DNA of 64,000 nt from Adenanthera pavonina (lineage: Eukaryota; Streptophyta; Magnoliopsida; Fabales; Fabaceae): contig JAIVEN010000028.1 of the NCBI GenBank assembly GCA_026686845.1, positions 6,091,001-6,155,000 of the forward strand. Reading direction: 5' to 3'. Positions 1-10,880 of this stretch are shown here, in pieces. The position numbers and the translations under genes are program-made. The notes under the pieces were generated by a model that ran no database searches, was not told where the DNA came from, and saw only the letters and a list, made by a program, of their open reading frames with translations. Within the stretch, counting starts at the first letter, position 1. Each line of letters begins with the position of its first letter.

Positions 1-461
1 CTCGTGGACAACCAGGACTAGCAGGGTGTAGTAGCTTTATTCGGGACGAAGAGGGGTGATGGTTAAGTGGATTTATGCAAAACATTGGTATCTGTACTTC
101 ATATATGGCAGAGATCTGAGGGCTATTGACTGGACTACGCACAGCTCATAGATGGGGCATCACTCACCTCAGAGTTGAATGTGACTCCCATGCTGCCTAC
201 ACATGCCTGGACAGGATTTTGCACATTGGGACAGCAAAAACACTCATGGGCAAGTTGATTCAATAGGAACTTTAGTACAATTGGCAAATCAGGACACAAC
301 ACAATTTTAGAGAAGGAAATGCATGTGTGGATAAGCTTGCAAACATGAGTCTTCATCAGGATATGAGAGTTCATTTTCTTGCGGACCCACCTTCAGAACT
401 CTCACTTTTGCTTTTTAGAGATTATGCTAGAATTAGTATCCCACGTGCTTTAAAGTTCTAG
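1..461 (+). pseudogene. Decayed RNase H-like (RVT_3) domain of a plant LINE
   Basis: Read on the plus strand, the conceptual translation shows the C-terminal RNase H-like domain usual in plant non-LTR retrotransposons. Visible pieces are the stretch MAEI-GLLTGLRTAHRWG near 106-155, the block HLRVECDSHAAYTCL near 160-205, and the tail NACVDKLANMS followed by FLADPPSEL near 320-400, ending at a TAG at 459-461. Several in-frame stops (near 58, 117, 265 and 272) show that it is dead. The window opens inside the element, so any reverse transcriptase part would lie upstream. A domesticated RNase H-like gene is an alternative, but the stops argue against function. Confidence 0.72.
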
Positions 462-1232
462 CCTCTCTATTTTGTAATTTTTTGACAGTTTAGGTCCACT
501 TATTCTACCAAAAAAAATTTATTTATTTATTGTATAGATGGCCACACCGGACTAAGTGCCAAATTAATCTGATTTTAATTTTGGAAATGAATTTTCTTTG
601 TTCTATAAAAAATGAGATATGAAAATATGTCTTATATTTCTAATATAATTATTTAATAATAACTGTTAGTTTTTATTGGCGGATAAAGAATGTTTCAGAT
701 TTAGAAAGTTGATTCTTTTTTTTTTTGCTTTATTTTAATTTGTTCAGCAAATAAAGTGGAAGACTACTTTAGATTTTATTATCTCATAAGTAAAAGGCAG
801 AGATATATGAATATATCCATTTCAAGTAAAATACAAATCCTTTCTATTTTTCAAATTTAGTATTTGATTTAAATTTCAATATTATTTATAAAATAAATTA
901 AATAAAATTATAATAAATTAATATTCAAAATAAATCTAAAATATTCAATTATTAAAAAATTTATCTAATGTTTTAAAAAGTTACATATCAAATTGATAAA
1001 AGGATCGTTAAACAAAATAACCTACTCAATCAATTTAACAATAGAGCAACATTTCAATCAATGACTTGATGAATCAAATTCAGTTTTCGGAGAAATTCTC
1101 AGGCAGAAACTCTGATTCAATCTTCATACGAAGAACTTTTTAGCCATTACATGTACATACTTTGCTTAATTATACCAAGTCAAAATCAAAATTATATACT
1201 CTAAAAATCATAGCCGAACTAGGAGGGGTTTC
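462..1232. other. AT-rich spacer without a gene
   Basis: Very AT-rich DNA between the LINE remnant and the 3' end of the GCIP-like gene. I see no coding signal. The last 100-150 bases probably hold the 3' UTR and polyadenylation region of the minus-strand gene. Confidence 0.6.
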
Positions 1233-4200
1233 CTAATTGCTTAATGTAATGTTTTCCACTTTGGCTTCTAGATCAGCAGTAATGGAACCACGTAGCTCAG
1301 ATGCAAGCTGTCCAAGTGAACTCCTCAAAACATTGCATGCCTCAACAAATATGTCTGACGCTCCTCTGAGTCCTCCTAACTCTCCTTGTATATCATCAAT
1401 AATGGTGTGGATTTTCTCCATGGCCGCTTCTATAAGCGGGACCTCTTGAGGAGGATAGAGGCAAGCTCCAATTTCATCAATCTGTAAGCCAAGTTCCTGA
1501 CACAGCTTCAACAGTTTCTCCAGTGAATCAACAAAATCACTATTGTCTTTTGGCTTTTCCAGCTTAAGCAAGCCTGTGATGCTGCGAATAAGCTCCTTTA
1601 TGACTGAGAGTGTATCTGATACAACCACAATTGCTGCTCGGGCGATTATCATTTCTGAAGGTGAAAGGTCATTCCCCAGTTCCCCATCACTATCACCCTC
1701 TGTGCCAACAGAAGTATCCTTGGCAACAACATCAGATGAATCTGGCTTCAGTTCTCTCAGCTCGCGAAGAACATCCTTCATTGAAACAGCAACCTGTGTC
1801 ATTCCTCGTCCAATTGCTGTAATATTTGTTGTTGGAGTCTTCTTAAGAGCAGAACATGCTTCCCATACCATACCAACTAATTGAGAGATTGATACTTGCT
1901 GATCTTTACCTTGAGATCCTGTCAGTATTCAATCACAGAGATAAGATTGCTATTGTTCAAGCAGAGGCTGCATGATATGCTAGTCAAAACAACACACACA
2001 CACACACATGCACGCACGAGTTTAAATCCAACAGTATATGCATGTAGATATGGCAAAATGCCAATGTAAACAAAATGAATAGTGGAGCATATGGAGCCAA
2101 GTCATGCACAGACACACAGCACAACAGGGGAAAAATAGCTAAACATTAAGGGAAGACAACATGATTTGTGATTCATAATTATATATCCTATGTTTTCAGA
2201 ATAATATGACTTTTCATCCCAACAGACTGCCAAGTTTGCCCAATGTAATTTAACATCTACATGGCAAAACACTTGAAACAGTCAAGTCCAGTAAGATTAA
2301 AAGAGTATGCTGAGTAAATCCCAAACCCAATAAGGAATCCCTATGCCTATTATTTAATCAACACTTCTTCTGCATAACCTTTACAGAATCCTAAGATCAA
2401 TTGAGAGATTTCATAATTCCTTTCTAACCTTATGATATAGGTAAGCATTTGTCAGGTTCAACACCATACCAAATAGGACATAGGATTAGAATAAGTGTTC
2501 TGACAGGGATCAGAAGTGTAACTTGCAAAGGACCTGTAAAAAAGTAGTATATAATGCAGACACACAAGTATTTCTTCTAAGTATTAAAATGTCAAGGATG
2601 TAGGTCATCTTTGTTCGATCCAATACAGGTATAATACATGCTTGAGGGGACATGCCAGTGTCTGCAACTCTGCAAGGCAGCTAGCATTTGGAAAAAGGTA
2701 GGAGATGTCAAGAGAGGTGGATAGCTAGAAGAGGAAGATTGGATAAGTAAACAAAGGAAAAGAGTTGTGTCCATCTGAACCAGGACACTTCTTTGGTGGT
2801 TTGAGTTGATTATATTGAAAGTACCTAGTAAGGTTAGACCTGCAAATAAGGTAATCTTGGTAAAAAGCAGCTCATATTGACCCCTGACAAGAATGAGGGA
2901 GAGCAAGACCTTGGGGTCAAACCCCATCTCAAGCTATATCTTTTTTTTTTTTCTTGGTAAAAGTCTCAAGCTATATCTTTAAACAGCTTAAAACCAGCAA
3001 AGCATTTACACTCCTTAAATAATTGTATGCTACCAGGGTAAAGATCATTTCTCAAATTAAAGCTCCAAGCCCAACGGGTTCTATGGTTCCTCTGACCATA
3101 TCCTTTAAACAGATCTGTTTAGATAATTGTTCTCCAAAGTTTTTGGCTTACAATTAGATTCCCCAACAAAAACATGACATGCTTATAATTAAAAAAAAAA
3201 ACTCAGTCATGTGATTCTCAGCTGCAAAACAATCCACTAGTCATGTTTCTATTGGAGTAATTGTTAACATACACTTCAAAACTATAACTATGTTTTCCCC
3301 TCCTGGGAGTTATCAACCACAAATTTGTTGATATAATTCAGATATTATAAGACTCTACACCACACACAACTATTTGTGTAAGGTACTTAGAATTTTGGAT
3401 GACGGTTGTATTATTTTTCATTGGAAGGAGCTCAATAAATGAGAAATTTTACACCCACACCCACGTCAGTACACCCAAACAACCCCCCCTTCCTCCTCTA
3501 GAAAACAACAAAACAAAAGTCACCTCACCAACCCCTGCCCTCCTGACTGACCGACCACCCACCTGGGTTAAGGTATTGCTAGTACAGAGCACACTTGTGA
3601 TATTGAATATTTGTCATAAGCTACCGTGGCAAAGCTCAATTACTGACTAACAGGTCATTAATTACTAATCAGTAACCATACCGAATGAATACTACTTCGG
3701 TCAACAGTGTTGAGTTCAAGGTTGAGAACTTGAGATGGCTCACTGGCAAAGAATGTTACATAAATTATCTATCAATCAGTATATTGATCAGAAATGCTCG
3801 AGAGAGAGAGAGAGAGAGAGAGAGGAGGGATTACCATATAAAGAAACAAATTTCTTCATCAGCCTAAAGCTGGAATCAACAACTTGCTTCACAGATGCAT
3901 GAATACAGGAAGACAGAGTAGGCCCTGCACCAACTTTACTTCCATGGGAAAGCAAGAGGAAACCTTGTAACGTGTTGAAGTATGATGTCATAGTTTCCTC
4001 CATTGCTTTTACCTCTGGTTTTTCTCCAGTCCAAAGCATTCCAGCTACAAAGCAAATGGAAGACACATTCAATTACATAAACTCAAGCCTGTACATGATT
4101 ATAAACTATAAAGCAAATAGAAAATTCAGGCTGTAGTATTACTAGTACACAGCACACTTGTGAATGCAAGAAACAAAAAGTTATACGAGCTACGAGCTAC

Positions 4201-5155
4201 CATAAGGAAACACACAAATGAGTGGAAAACACAGATATTGATAACTCATTTTTATGGCCTTCCCTTTGCAGTTCAATTAATGCAACAAATTATTGGAAGT
4301 ACCAGCATACAGAGCTCATAGGTGGATTTAAAGCGTTCACATATTACCTGCCTTTCCTTAGTTCTTCGCAGTTTGCAAATCTCTATAAAGTTATAGCCTA
4401 TACTATCTTATTTATCTAACTCATCAGAATTTAATATTTATACCCCCAACGAGCTGTCTAATTTAATGCCAGCTTAGTGCTTCAAAGTGGCAACCAAAAA
4501 TTATATAACCAATCTTACAAAAAGAAACAAATCAGGCAGCCATAACAATATAACAGCATCATGAGATTATAAGAGACAATTCTCATTGAAAGTGATACAT
4601 CTGTTTGCCCCAACTCCCGTTGGTCAATCTAGTGACAAACTCTTGACCCTAAAACGAATTTTAGATTTTTAGGGAACAAAAAAGAAATCACTTTACACAT
4701 TGAGAATGCGGAATGAAAAAAACTGGGAAAAAAATGCTGAATATGGCAAAGTGACCCAAAAAAAACTGAAACATGCATAGTACCCAATCTAAAATCTAAA
4801 ATTAGACAACATTTAAAATTCCCAAAACATGAGCGTTGAGAAAGCAAGATTCAACAAACATAAAAAGGAGAGATTTTATAACCTATGGTGGCCTGTTTTG
4901 AGACTTGGTCACCCATCTTTATAATCTCCTCCCAGCTCATTTTGTCCGAAGAAGGAAGAGCTGCTTGATCCAAAACCTGCATGAGCACGCAATGGTCAAG
5001 CCCGAAAATACTTAATGATAGTTCAGAAGCAAGTACAAAAAGATATCGTTGATTCAAGGAACTAGAATTTGTTATACCTGAAGAGTCTCATGGATGGTGC
5101 AGAGGTGTGAGCCAAGGATTTGATTCAGGTGCTCCTTATCTGCTTTTGGCGGCAT
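1233..5155 (-). CDS. Cyclin-D1-binding protein 1 (GCIP) homolog, four exons
   Basis: Minus-strand gene with exons 5155-5078, 4976-4883, 4044-3835 and 1918-1233. All junctions are GT-AG and keep one frame, giving about 355 residues, close to the usual GCIP length. Recognisable segments are LNQILGSHLCTIHETLQ (exon 1), SWEEIIKMGDQVSKQAT (exon 2), GMLWTGEKPEVKAMEET and GPTLSSCIHASVKQVV (exon 3), and VWEACSALKKTP, GRGMTQVAVSMKDVLREL and an acidic then helical C-terminus (exon 4). Family knowledge: GCIP/CCNDBP1 proteins are helical, bind D-type cyclins and bHLH proteins, and dampen cell-cycle entry; the plant versions are little characterised. I chose the Met at 5155 (MPPKADKEHLNQ) because similarity begins there. 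An in-frame Met at 5272 would add 39 hydrophobic residues. No lesions seen. Intron 3 is about 1.9 kb and carries microsatellites. Confidence 0.88.
1991..2009. repeat. (CA)n microsatellite in intron 3
   Basis: A short run of CA dinucleotides within the large intron of the GCIP-like gene. No function is implied. Confidence 0.9.
3801..3824. repeat. (AG)n microsatellite beside a splice donor
   Basis: Twelve AG dinucleotides lying about 10 bases inside intron 3 of the GCIP-like gene, next to the exon 3 donor at 3833-3834. Length variation here could be a marker and might affect splicing. Confidence 0.9.
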
Positions 5156-5272
5156 GTTTTCTTGCTCTATGCAGTTCGGAGTACACAGTGCTACGCCTCC
5201 GCTGACGTATTTATTGAATAAAAATCGGTAGAATTCAATGACGGCGTTTAATATAGCGTTTAGTCTTGACAT

Positions 5273-5540
5273 AGTGTTTGGTTTAAAGAAAATAAAAATG
5301 GAAGGGTAGGGATTTTAACGGTTTGGTTCGAAGAAAATAAAGGTCGGAGGTGAGGGTTTTTAACGAAAAGAAAAGGGGTTTTATTAGTTCTTGTTCAGTT
5401 GGATTGGAGAAGAGGTATTTTAGATGCTCAAAGGAAAAATAAGGTGCACACAGAGTAATACTCCAAGTAGCAAGCTAATATAATCTATTTATAATAAAAA
5501 CTGTGAAGCCAATAGATTAAAATAGGTTTTAAAGGATAGA
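5273..5540. other. Upstream region of the GCIP-like gene
   Basis: Presumed promoter and 5' UTR of the minus-strand gene. I see no clear TATA box in the expected place and no other gene. Confidence 0.4.
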
Positions 5541-5845
5541 AATATGTATTTGGTTTATCTCAAATTTTATTTTTATTTATTTATTGATTATGTTTGAGTA
5601 GTTTGAATTTGAATTTGCATAAAAAATTGATTTGTATTAGTTTATATTAAAAATTAAAGTTAATCTGTATTGGAATTCGTAATAATTCAAATTAAAGTTT
5701 AAATTAAATATTGATTCATAGATATGTATTTGGCTTATCTCAAGTTTTATTTCTTATCTTATTTATAGATTATATTTGAGTAGTTTGAATTTGAATTTGC
5801 ATAAAATATTGATTTGGATTAATTTAAATTTAAATTTAAATTTAA
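5541..5845. repeat. Imperfect tandem duplication, two units of about 120-180 bp
   Basis: The stretch beginning ATATGTATTTGG near 5545 and including GAGTAGTTTGAATTTG near 5596 recurs with the same order of blocks from about 5721 to 5845. This is a local duplication in AT-rich DNA with no coding content. Confidence 0.75.
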
Positions 5846-5982
5846 TCAAATTTCGTATTATGAAAAAAAAAAAGTTGATATGCAGAGTAAAAAATCTAAC
5901 CGTAACAAAACAAAATAAAGAAAAAAAGAAATAAAATCATTTTTATTTTATTTTTAAAAAATGGAAGTTGAAAAATATTAAA

Positions 5983-6951
5983 TTAAAAAAATACAAAATA
6001 ATTCCAAGGGCCGTACCTTTCGTCTAATGGCGCCTCAGGCCTCTTCTTCGTCTTCTTTTCCGGCAGCTGTGGCTTCCCTGAAATCTTCGTCGAAGCACCT
6101 TGTGTCGGGCTCGCTTGATTGCGCCTATGTGGACAACTCTTTTTCTTGTGGCCATAGTAGCCACAATCGATGCAAATCGGTTCCAAACGCTCGTATTCAA
6201 CAGAGAAGGCATTGTTCTGAACAATCACACTCGATACAAGCTTTTCACGCAAATCGATTTCCACGCCCAATCGAACACATCTTTTCCCTTTGACTCTGAA
6301 CTCCTCCGCCTGACGTTCAACCGAAGGGTTAATATCCACCTTCAGCGATCTCCCAATCTTGTTCCCTAATTCCCCTAGGAAGTCGCTGTTATAGTACCAG
6401 ACAGGTAAATTTGGAAACCTAACCCAGACGGCCAGTTTGCTGATCGTGTTCTTGAACGCGTCGAATTCGGGTTTCCACCGCTGCACCACCAGATAATGCC
6501 CCATGATGATCCAGGGACCCTCATTTAGTACCTTCTTGCGATAGGGACTCCCTTCTTCGAATCTGACGATGAAGTAATTATTTGGCACATCAATAAACTT
6601 GAACTTAGACGTGTTCCAAAGCCGATTCAGGCAACTCCTCATTTGACTGTACCTTAGAGTCTTCTCCAGCAATGTTACTATGAGAGCTTTTCTCCAAGGC
6701 CGGCATAACTCTCTGCGCACTTCAACTGGAAATCGTATGACCGGAATATTGTCCGGCAGCTTTTCAATTTCCTCAGACACCTCGTCGTCGTCATACCACC
6801 CATCATCATCCGTCTCACTATCCACACGATTAGAACCAAGGATCGCGTCGTTGTGAGATATGAGAGTGCTTGCATTAACAGAATCATCATAATCCATCTC
6901 ACTGACCTCATTTGGGCACAACTCCACAGGACCTCCAACACCCTGTGTCAT
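5983..6951 (-). CDS. LINE ORF1-like protein (DUF4283 plus CCHC zinc knuckle)
   Basis: An uninterrupted 322-codon frame. After an acidic N-terminus of about 75 residues comes a DUF4283-type domain (about 85-240) with LNRLWNTSKFKFIDVPNNYF, then EGPWIIMGHYLVVQRW and AVWVRFPNLPVWYY. A CX2CX4HX4C knuckle follows (CIDCGYYGHKKKSC, near 256-269), then a basic tail ending in a YGPW motif. This is the normal build of ORF1 in plant L1-type LINEs, an RNA-binding nucleocapsid-like protein. The frame ends just after YGPW and runs into AT-rich DNA, so the rest of the element (ORF2 with reverse transcriptase) is absent. The GC content is higher than the flanks. It is probably a 3'-truncated element. A domesticated DUF4283 gene cannot be excluded because no stop has accumulated. 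Confidence 0.82.
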   Translation of the reverse strand: MTQGVGGPVELCPNEVSEMDYDDSVNASTLISHNDAILGSNRVDSETDDDGWYDDDEVSEEIEKLPDNIPVIRFPVEVRRELCRPWRKALIVTLLEKTLRYSQMRSCLNRLWNTSKFKFIDVPNNYFIVRFEEGSPYRKKVLNEGPWIIMGHYLVVQRWKPEFDAFKNTISKLAVWVRFPNLPVWYYNSDFLGELGNKIGRSLKVDINPSVERQAEEFRVKGKRCVRLGVEIDLREKLVSSVIVQNNAFSVEYERLEPICIDCGYYGHKKKSCPHRRNQASPTQGASTKISGKPQLPEKKTKKRPEAPLDERYGPWNYFVFF

Positions 6952-8423
6952 CTCTCGGCCGTCTTTGCAGAATTTGGGGGCAATCGTCCTCGCAACAATA
7001 AAAGTAATGGGGAGCTATGATCATATATATGATCTTCCCTCCTAAAAATTCTCATTTCCCGCCTTATAACCTCAAACACAACTGAAGAATATAATTGTCC
7101 CCTTTGAATCAAACTAGATGTGGAGCCATATATATTATACAAAATTAAACAAATAAATTTCATAATTCATAATTTATCAGTAGTGTAATTATATAAAAAT
7201 TTTATATTATATATACATATATATTGGGGAATTTAAGCGATATATATGCTGCAAAAAGAAAAAGAATTTATTAGGATACTATATTCTATAAATTGTTTAT
7301 CAAAGCTAAATTTTACACCTTGTGCAATGGACGGGAATATTTATGTGGCACAATCATATTTTAGATCTTCTTATTGTGACATAATTAAGAGTAGAAATTT
7401 CTTTAGGCATTTTGTACATGAGTATGATTATTAAGTCAAGTATAATTTAAATAGTTAATTTAGCTCCAAAATTGAAGTAGAACCAACAGAAATACACCTG
7501 TGAAAGATCATTGCAAATGTGGCAAAGGGATAAAAAAAATACTAGTAAATGGTATATTGAAACAAAAACTTATTAAAAGATTGTATAGTGTTTAATTTTA
7601 ACACCACTAACTTATTTGAGTAGAGGTTGAAGTATTGCAAGAAAAACTGATTGGATTGAAAAAGGTTATATATATAGCGTTTAATATGAGCATGGTTTCT
7701 TGCTCTGATTTTATACTTTTCCTGGCAATAGTTAGTCTCATTAAATTACTGGAATTGAGATGTGAGAGATCGGTCTTTAATGCAGTAATTGTCGTTAACT
7801 TTTTTTATTTTAAATTGTCCGTTTGATTTTGTTTATTTTAAAGATGTTTTTTTTAAGATCTATATATGAAAAATAGTTCAAGGCATGGAATATATGGCCA
7901 AGTGAGTAGGAATGTAGAGCTGTAGCTTCTTGAGTTATAGCTATAATATTCACATCTGCTAATACCAAAAGATTAACTATGTACAATAGGTAGTCATAAT
8001 TAAATAGGGTCATATTATATAGACGGTTAATCCAAAAACTCTGAACTTGCTAAACATGATTAGCCTAACGTTTACGTAGTTGATGTACCCAAAATACATA
8101 TCTTGTGAGTTTTTGGATTATTTTCTTAACAATTAATGGATTAATCAAAGATGGCTGTCATCTTGTTGTTCAGTGCAGGAGTAGTCAAATATCCCATTAA
8201 TGAGTCCTAATAGATTTAATTATTTCAAATAAGTAACATGTTTCTTAAATTAAAATAATACCTTCCAGCTGTGATGCGATTCTTCCTTTTTTGTGTCATA
8301 CACATACAACCACGAATACGTTGGGTCAGCTAGGTCAATTGATGTAACTAGCTGTTAATTGTATATTTGGCCAAAGTGATTACCAATTAATTTATTTGTA
8401 TTATTATCAACTGTTATAAATTA
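6952..8423. other. AT-rich spacer without a gene
   Basis: The first 200 bases may be the 5' UTR of the LINE ORF1 fragment. The rest is AT-rich and shows only short chance reading frames with no recognisable motif. Confidence 0.55.
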
Positions 8424-8677
8424 TTTTCCCTATTTCTTAATATAAGACCATTTTAATCAAATCACGCGTATTAAGAATCAAAATTAAAACTAATTATTAC
8501 CTCGATTTTTCTGAAAATCTCAACATTTTTCTAAAACTACCCTTATTTAATCTATTTCTCTTTAAATATATTAAATAGAGATATTTTTTAAAAATACATA
8601 ATAAATATTATACCAAATATTATAAAAAATCTTATATTTAAAATAAAAACAAAATATTCACTATATAGAAGGGAGTA
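8424..8677. mobile_element. Stowaway/Mariner-like MITE, degenerate
   Basis: The left edge TTTCCCTATTTCTTAATATA and the right edge, whose complement reads TACTCCCTTCTATATAG, form weak terminal inverted repeats of the CTCCCT type common in plant Mariner-derived MITEs. The roughly 250-bp interior is AT-rich and non-coding. Borders are approximate. Confidence 0.5.
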
Positions 8678-10880
8678 TCAAGTTTACAGATGTAGTATTA
8701 TTCAATTTCATTCAGATTCATAAATCTATGATAGAAATAAGTTGACTTTTTACCTGTATTTATTAGCTTTGATTGCATGACCGTACTTTTATCGATTCTT
8801 TTAATCTTTGAGTATATTTCTTCGTTCTCTTCTGGAAAAGCTGAAAGAAGAGAGAGACAAATTTATCCAGCTAGCAGGTATATTGTGGGAAGACAAACTT
8901 TATTGCTGGGATGTGTGTGTTTGTCTTTTTTTTTTTTTTTTTCTGAGATGCTGTATTCATGAAATGCTCATCTTCCACGGATGAGTTATCATGGTTCCTG
9001 TTCTTTGATTTTCTTATGCTTGAATATTCCCGTGGGACATGAAGGATTGATTGTGAGATTGATGCATAGAATGTGGATGCCAAATTTGTTGGACTAATTA
9101 AAAATTGAACATCTTAGAATGAACAGATGATTTGTACTTGTATGACTTGAGATCTTGATCATTCCCTGATGTTCAATATTGTGTATTGCATGTATCAGTA
9201 ATATCTATTTTACTAGCTACCCTGTTCAATAATAAAAGAGTTCTAATATTGCTTCCATAAATTTTTTACATATAGAATTAATCTGATAATATCTACTTTG
9301 CTTGGAGTTGGTTAAGTAAAGTGGATTAATCCTTTTCAAACGTAAAGAGTTTATCAATTTTATGCTAAATTCATGTTGATAATAATTTTAAAATCCTTAT
9401 GTCAATATCATAATTGAATACAAACCTGTATATATTATATTGGACAAAAAAATGCAATTAGGTTATATTTTAAGTGATAACTTTATTTTAAAAAATCCCA
9501 GTTAGTGTAGTTCTTCTGCAGAGAGAGAGAGAGAGAGAGTTAAAGTATTTTCCAGTTGAATAAACATGAATACCTGTCAAGTGTTAGGTAAGAATTAAGG
9601 TCCAGTTTTCTCAAAGTGCATCTAATCTGCGGAATGAACCAATTCGGATTAAATTGAAATAAATAGAATATAATCACAACGCAGTTGCAAAGCTTCCGAA
9701 CCATTGTCATTGATCTGGTGATCAAATTTAGGCCTTTTAATTTGCCTGTGTCTTTGATCATTGCTCTGCACTGAATTTACTTGCAATAATCTGAATATAA
9801 ATTTAAATTGGAATTAGCATTTACAGAAAAATCAATGATAAACAACTATTGGTGTGGATTTCACAATCTTAAACTATACATTGATACAGATGTTTACATC
9901 CAATTTTTTATAGATATATTGATACTACAAATACTATAAATTTTGATTCTCAAGATTAGAGAGGACAGCTATACATTATTTTATTTTAAAAGTTTTGAAC
10001 AAATAGAGTAGCAGGCTACGCGAGCGCTGGATTCAGATCCTCTCCCGCACGGTTGTCTCAATCCCCTATCCATCAATAATCATGTGCATTGGTTTCATCT
10101 GAAAGCTGATAAGTAATGACAGTTCAATTTTCTTATGTTTTTTTTTTTTGCTGACAGAATAAATGTCCACAATTTGATAATGAATCGATCAATGAAAATA
10201 ATTTTATTTTTATTTTTAATTTATATATTTTATCATTCGGATCTTTACATGTAATTTTTTTTAAATAAGGTTTTGGGATTAAATCTTGTAGAAGGAAAAA
10301 TTACGGTGAAAGTTTCTTTGGTTTAAAACTTGACAATGCTTAAATTATGATTAATTGGTAATTTAAAATAATAATAATTAGATCTAGTAATTGATAAAGT
10401 GAATAGACACTTTCAAAAGATGAAATATATCATCATTTGGTTTCTTTTTCCAATGATCATTGAAATAAGAAATAGATTCTGTTTCGTACACAAATCCAAT
10501 AAAAGAAAGTCAACTTTGTCTGCTTTCTGCCCCAACATGGTTTAAATCATCAAATACACGCATGAATAAGAAAATAAAATTAATAATATAATTAAATCTA
10601 AATAATTAAAAAAAATTGCACATCACTCCAATATATAAATGTTATCCACTCCATCACGAGATAGGAGTACCTAAGTCACTGATTATGATGCAGATTTATC
10701 ATTACTATATTGTCAATCTTGTGCTACACATGTCCTCATATGCATACTATGCTACCTTTAATATGGATGAAGTTACCAATAATTGAGGTCATACGTACCT
10801 TAGTGTTATTCCCAAACAAACAAACCCAGACAAACATATAATCTAGCGGTGGAGATTGCCAGATCCTCTCCTTGACGACC
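8678..10880. other. Spacer and upstream region of the MATE gene
   Basis: AT-rich DNA with a poly-T run near 8928-8942 and an (AG)n tract at 9521-9539. No gene was found. The final few hundred bases are the presumed promoter and 5' UTR of the MATE gene. I could not assign a TATA box with confidence. Confidence 0.5.

Noticed and set aside
2592..2927. 111-codon minus-strand frame in intron 3 of the GCIP-like gene
   Set aside because: No recognisable motif, lies wholly in an intron bounded by good splice sites, and the GCIP frame is continuous without it.
10872..10880. Start of the MATE protein three codons upstream of 10881
   Set aside because: It would need a TTG start; the ATG at 10881 is the first proper start in frame.
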